A stretch of DNA of 64,000 nucleotides from JAJVID01 sp050247435 (GTDB taxonomy: Bacteria; Acidobacteriota; Blastocatellia; RBC074). The stretch's first letter is position 1, and every line of letters begins with the position of its first letter. The DNA lies in assembly GCA_050247435.1 (NCBI GenBank), contig JBFWUF010000011.1, forward strand, positions 62,001 through 126,000, written 5' to 3'. The translations under genes and the position numbers were made by a program. Below are positions 63,303 to 64,000 of this stretch, piece by piece. The notes beneath the pieces were generated by a model, which worked only from the letters and a program-made list of their open reading frames with translations, was not told the DNA's origin and ran no database searches.

Positions 63303-64000
63303 ATGCATGAGGCCAAGATTTTAATTATTGAAGACGAAGAGATAGTGCGTGAGGGAGTGAGCCTGCTGGTGGATAACCAGCCGGGGTTCCGTGTGGTTGG
63401 CCTGGCTTCCGCCATCAAGGACGCAATCACCATCGCCAGAAAAGAACAACCGGATGTTGCGCTGCTGGATATCAAGCTCGGCAATGACGACGGCATAGAC
63501 TGCCTCTCTGAACTGCAAGCCGTTTCGCCAAAAACGCGCGTGTTGATTCTGACCGGACTTAGCGATCTTGAAACTCATTACGCGGCGGTCAGCGGTGGCG
63601 CCATGGGAATCGTGCGCAAGATAGAAGGCGCCGAAACGCTGGTGAACGCCATTAGAAAAGTGCTGGCGGGAGAAGTCTGGCTCAACGGCGAGTTAATGGC
63701 GAAGGTTCTTGATGACTTCCGGCAAGCGAGAGCGGGCGCTTTGCTGGAACCGCAGGGCGCATCCACCGCCGGCGCGGCTGTGGCTGTCAAATGGCGGTTG
63801 CCGATGTCCAGGCGGGATGAATACCAAGAGGTAAAGATAGCCAGATTGACTGACCGTGAGCGCGAGGTGGTTGAATTGGTCGGTCAGGGAATGCGCAACC
63901 AGCAGATAGCGGACAAACTCTGCATCAGCGTTATCACCGTCCGCCATCACCTGACTTCGATATTCAGCAAACTGGAAGTCGGCGACCGCTTCGAACTGGC
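63303..64000 (+). CDS. NarL/FixJ-type response regulator (truncated by window end)
   Basis: The 232 visible residues hold a receiver domain (phosphoacceptor Asp56 in LLDIKLG; the usual Lys-Pro is Lys-Ile in VRKIEG), a linker, and a LuxR-type helix-turn-helix (LTDREREVVELVGQGMRNQQI, ITVRHHLTSIFSKL). The frame is open at 64000, so a few C-terminal residues are missing. No strong ribosome site. The partner kinase is not in the window. Confidence 0.9.
   Translation, partial: MHEAKILIIEDEEIVREGVSLLVDNQPGFRVVGLASAIKDAITIARKEQPDVALLDIKLGNDDGIDCLSELQAVSPKTRVLILTGLSDLETHYAAVSGGAMGIVRKIEGAETLVNAIRKVLAGEVWLNGELMAKVLDDFRQARAGALLEPQGASTAGAAVAVKWRLPMSRRDEYQEVKIARLTDREREVVELVGQGMRNQQIADKLCISVITVRHHLTSIFSKLEVGDRFEL

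Overview
The window looks like a piece of an Acidobacteriota chromosome, most likely of the class Blastocatellia or a close relative. This is inferred from gene content, not from a marker gene. The evidence is a very large Oar-like TonB receptor with a carboxypeptidase-regulatory N-domain, an LVIVD-propeller protein ending in the C-terminal domain first described in Solibacter, many secreted proteins of unknown function, a CHAT-TPR protein, and an ECF sigma/anti-sigma/TonB-like operon. Coding DNA is GC-rich and densely packed. I see no rRNA, tRNA, CRISPR array, insertion sequence or prophage.

Layout. 0.1-2 kb: secreted M48 protease and a YdcF-like envelope protein. 2.2-6 kb: coxS-coxL-coxM, a molybdenum hydroxylase of the form II CO-dehydrogenase-like type; its accessory gene coxG lies 8.5 kb away at 14.6 kb. 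6.1-9.1 kb: a zinc-ribbon/coiled-coil/tail-anchor protein, a small Pro-rich membrane protein and an exported Ppx/GppA-like protein. A second copy of the coiled-coil plus Pro-rich pair lies at 15.7-18 kb. 9.2-11.4 kb: S9 peptidase. 11.5-14.1 kb: a minus-strand, apparently less GC-rich patch with a double acetyltransferase. 18-25 kb: LVIVD protein, a UBP zinc finger/DUF5996/F420-type oxidoreductase operon, AlaX editing protein and an NtrC-type regulator. 25-38 kb: beta-lactamase-like hydrolase, EamA transporter, BON protein, CHAT-TPR protein, ECF sigma operon, glutaminyl cyclase, HIT, DUF4112 and an M1-peptidase-like protein. 38.5-48.7 kb: two probable iron-acquisition operons. 48.9-51.3 kb: DoxX, myo-inositol oxygenase and an unknown secreted protein. 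51.6-63.1 kb: Oar-like receptor and a long run of secreted proteins including a ceramidase-like protein and a DDAH-like enzyme. The right edge cuts a NarL-type response regulator.

The most striking non-coding signal is a set of about a dozen palindromic hairpin elements placed in gaps between genes, often 12-20 nt before a start codon. Two families recur. One of about 99 bp has three copies; one of 59 bp has two copies, upstream of coxL and coxG. Copies differ by paired substitutions that keep the arms complementary, so the hairpin itself seems to be under selection or to be what is copied.

Other points of interest: the CHAT domain has lost both catalytic residues; the M1-like peptidase has lost its HExxH motif; a TonB C-terminal domain sits in the middle of another protein family; and a probable iron-regulated locus has a 25-residue Cys-rich protein behind a good promoter and a Fur-like dyad, followed by a TonB receptor and two related small Cys-motif proteins. 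All functional calls rest on motif recognition by reading; no database search was run.
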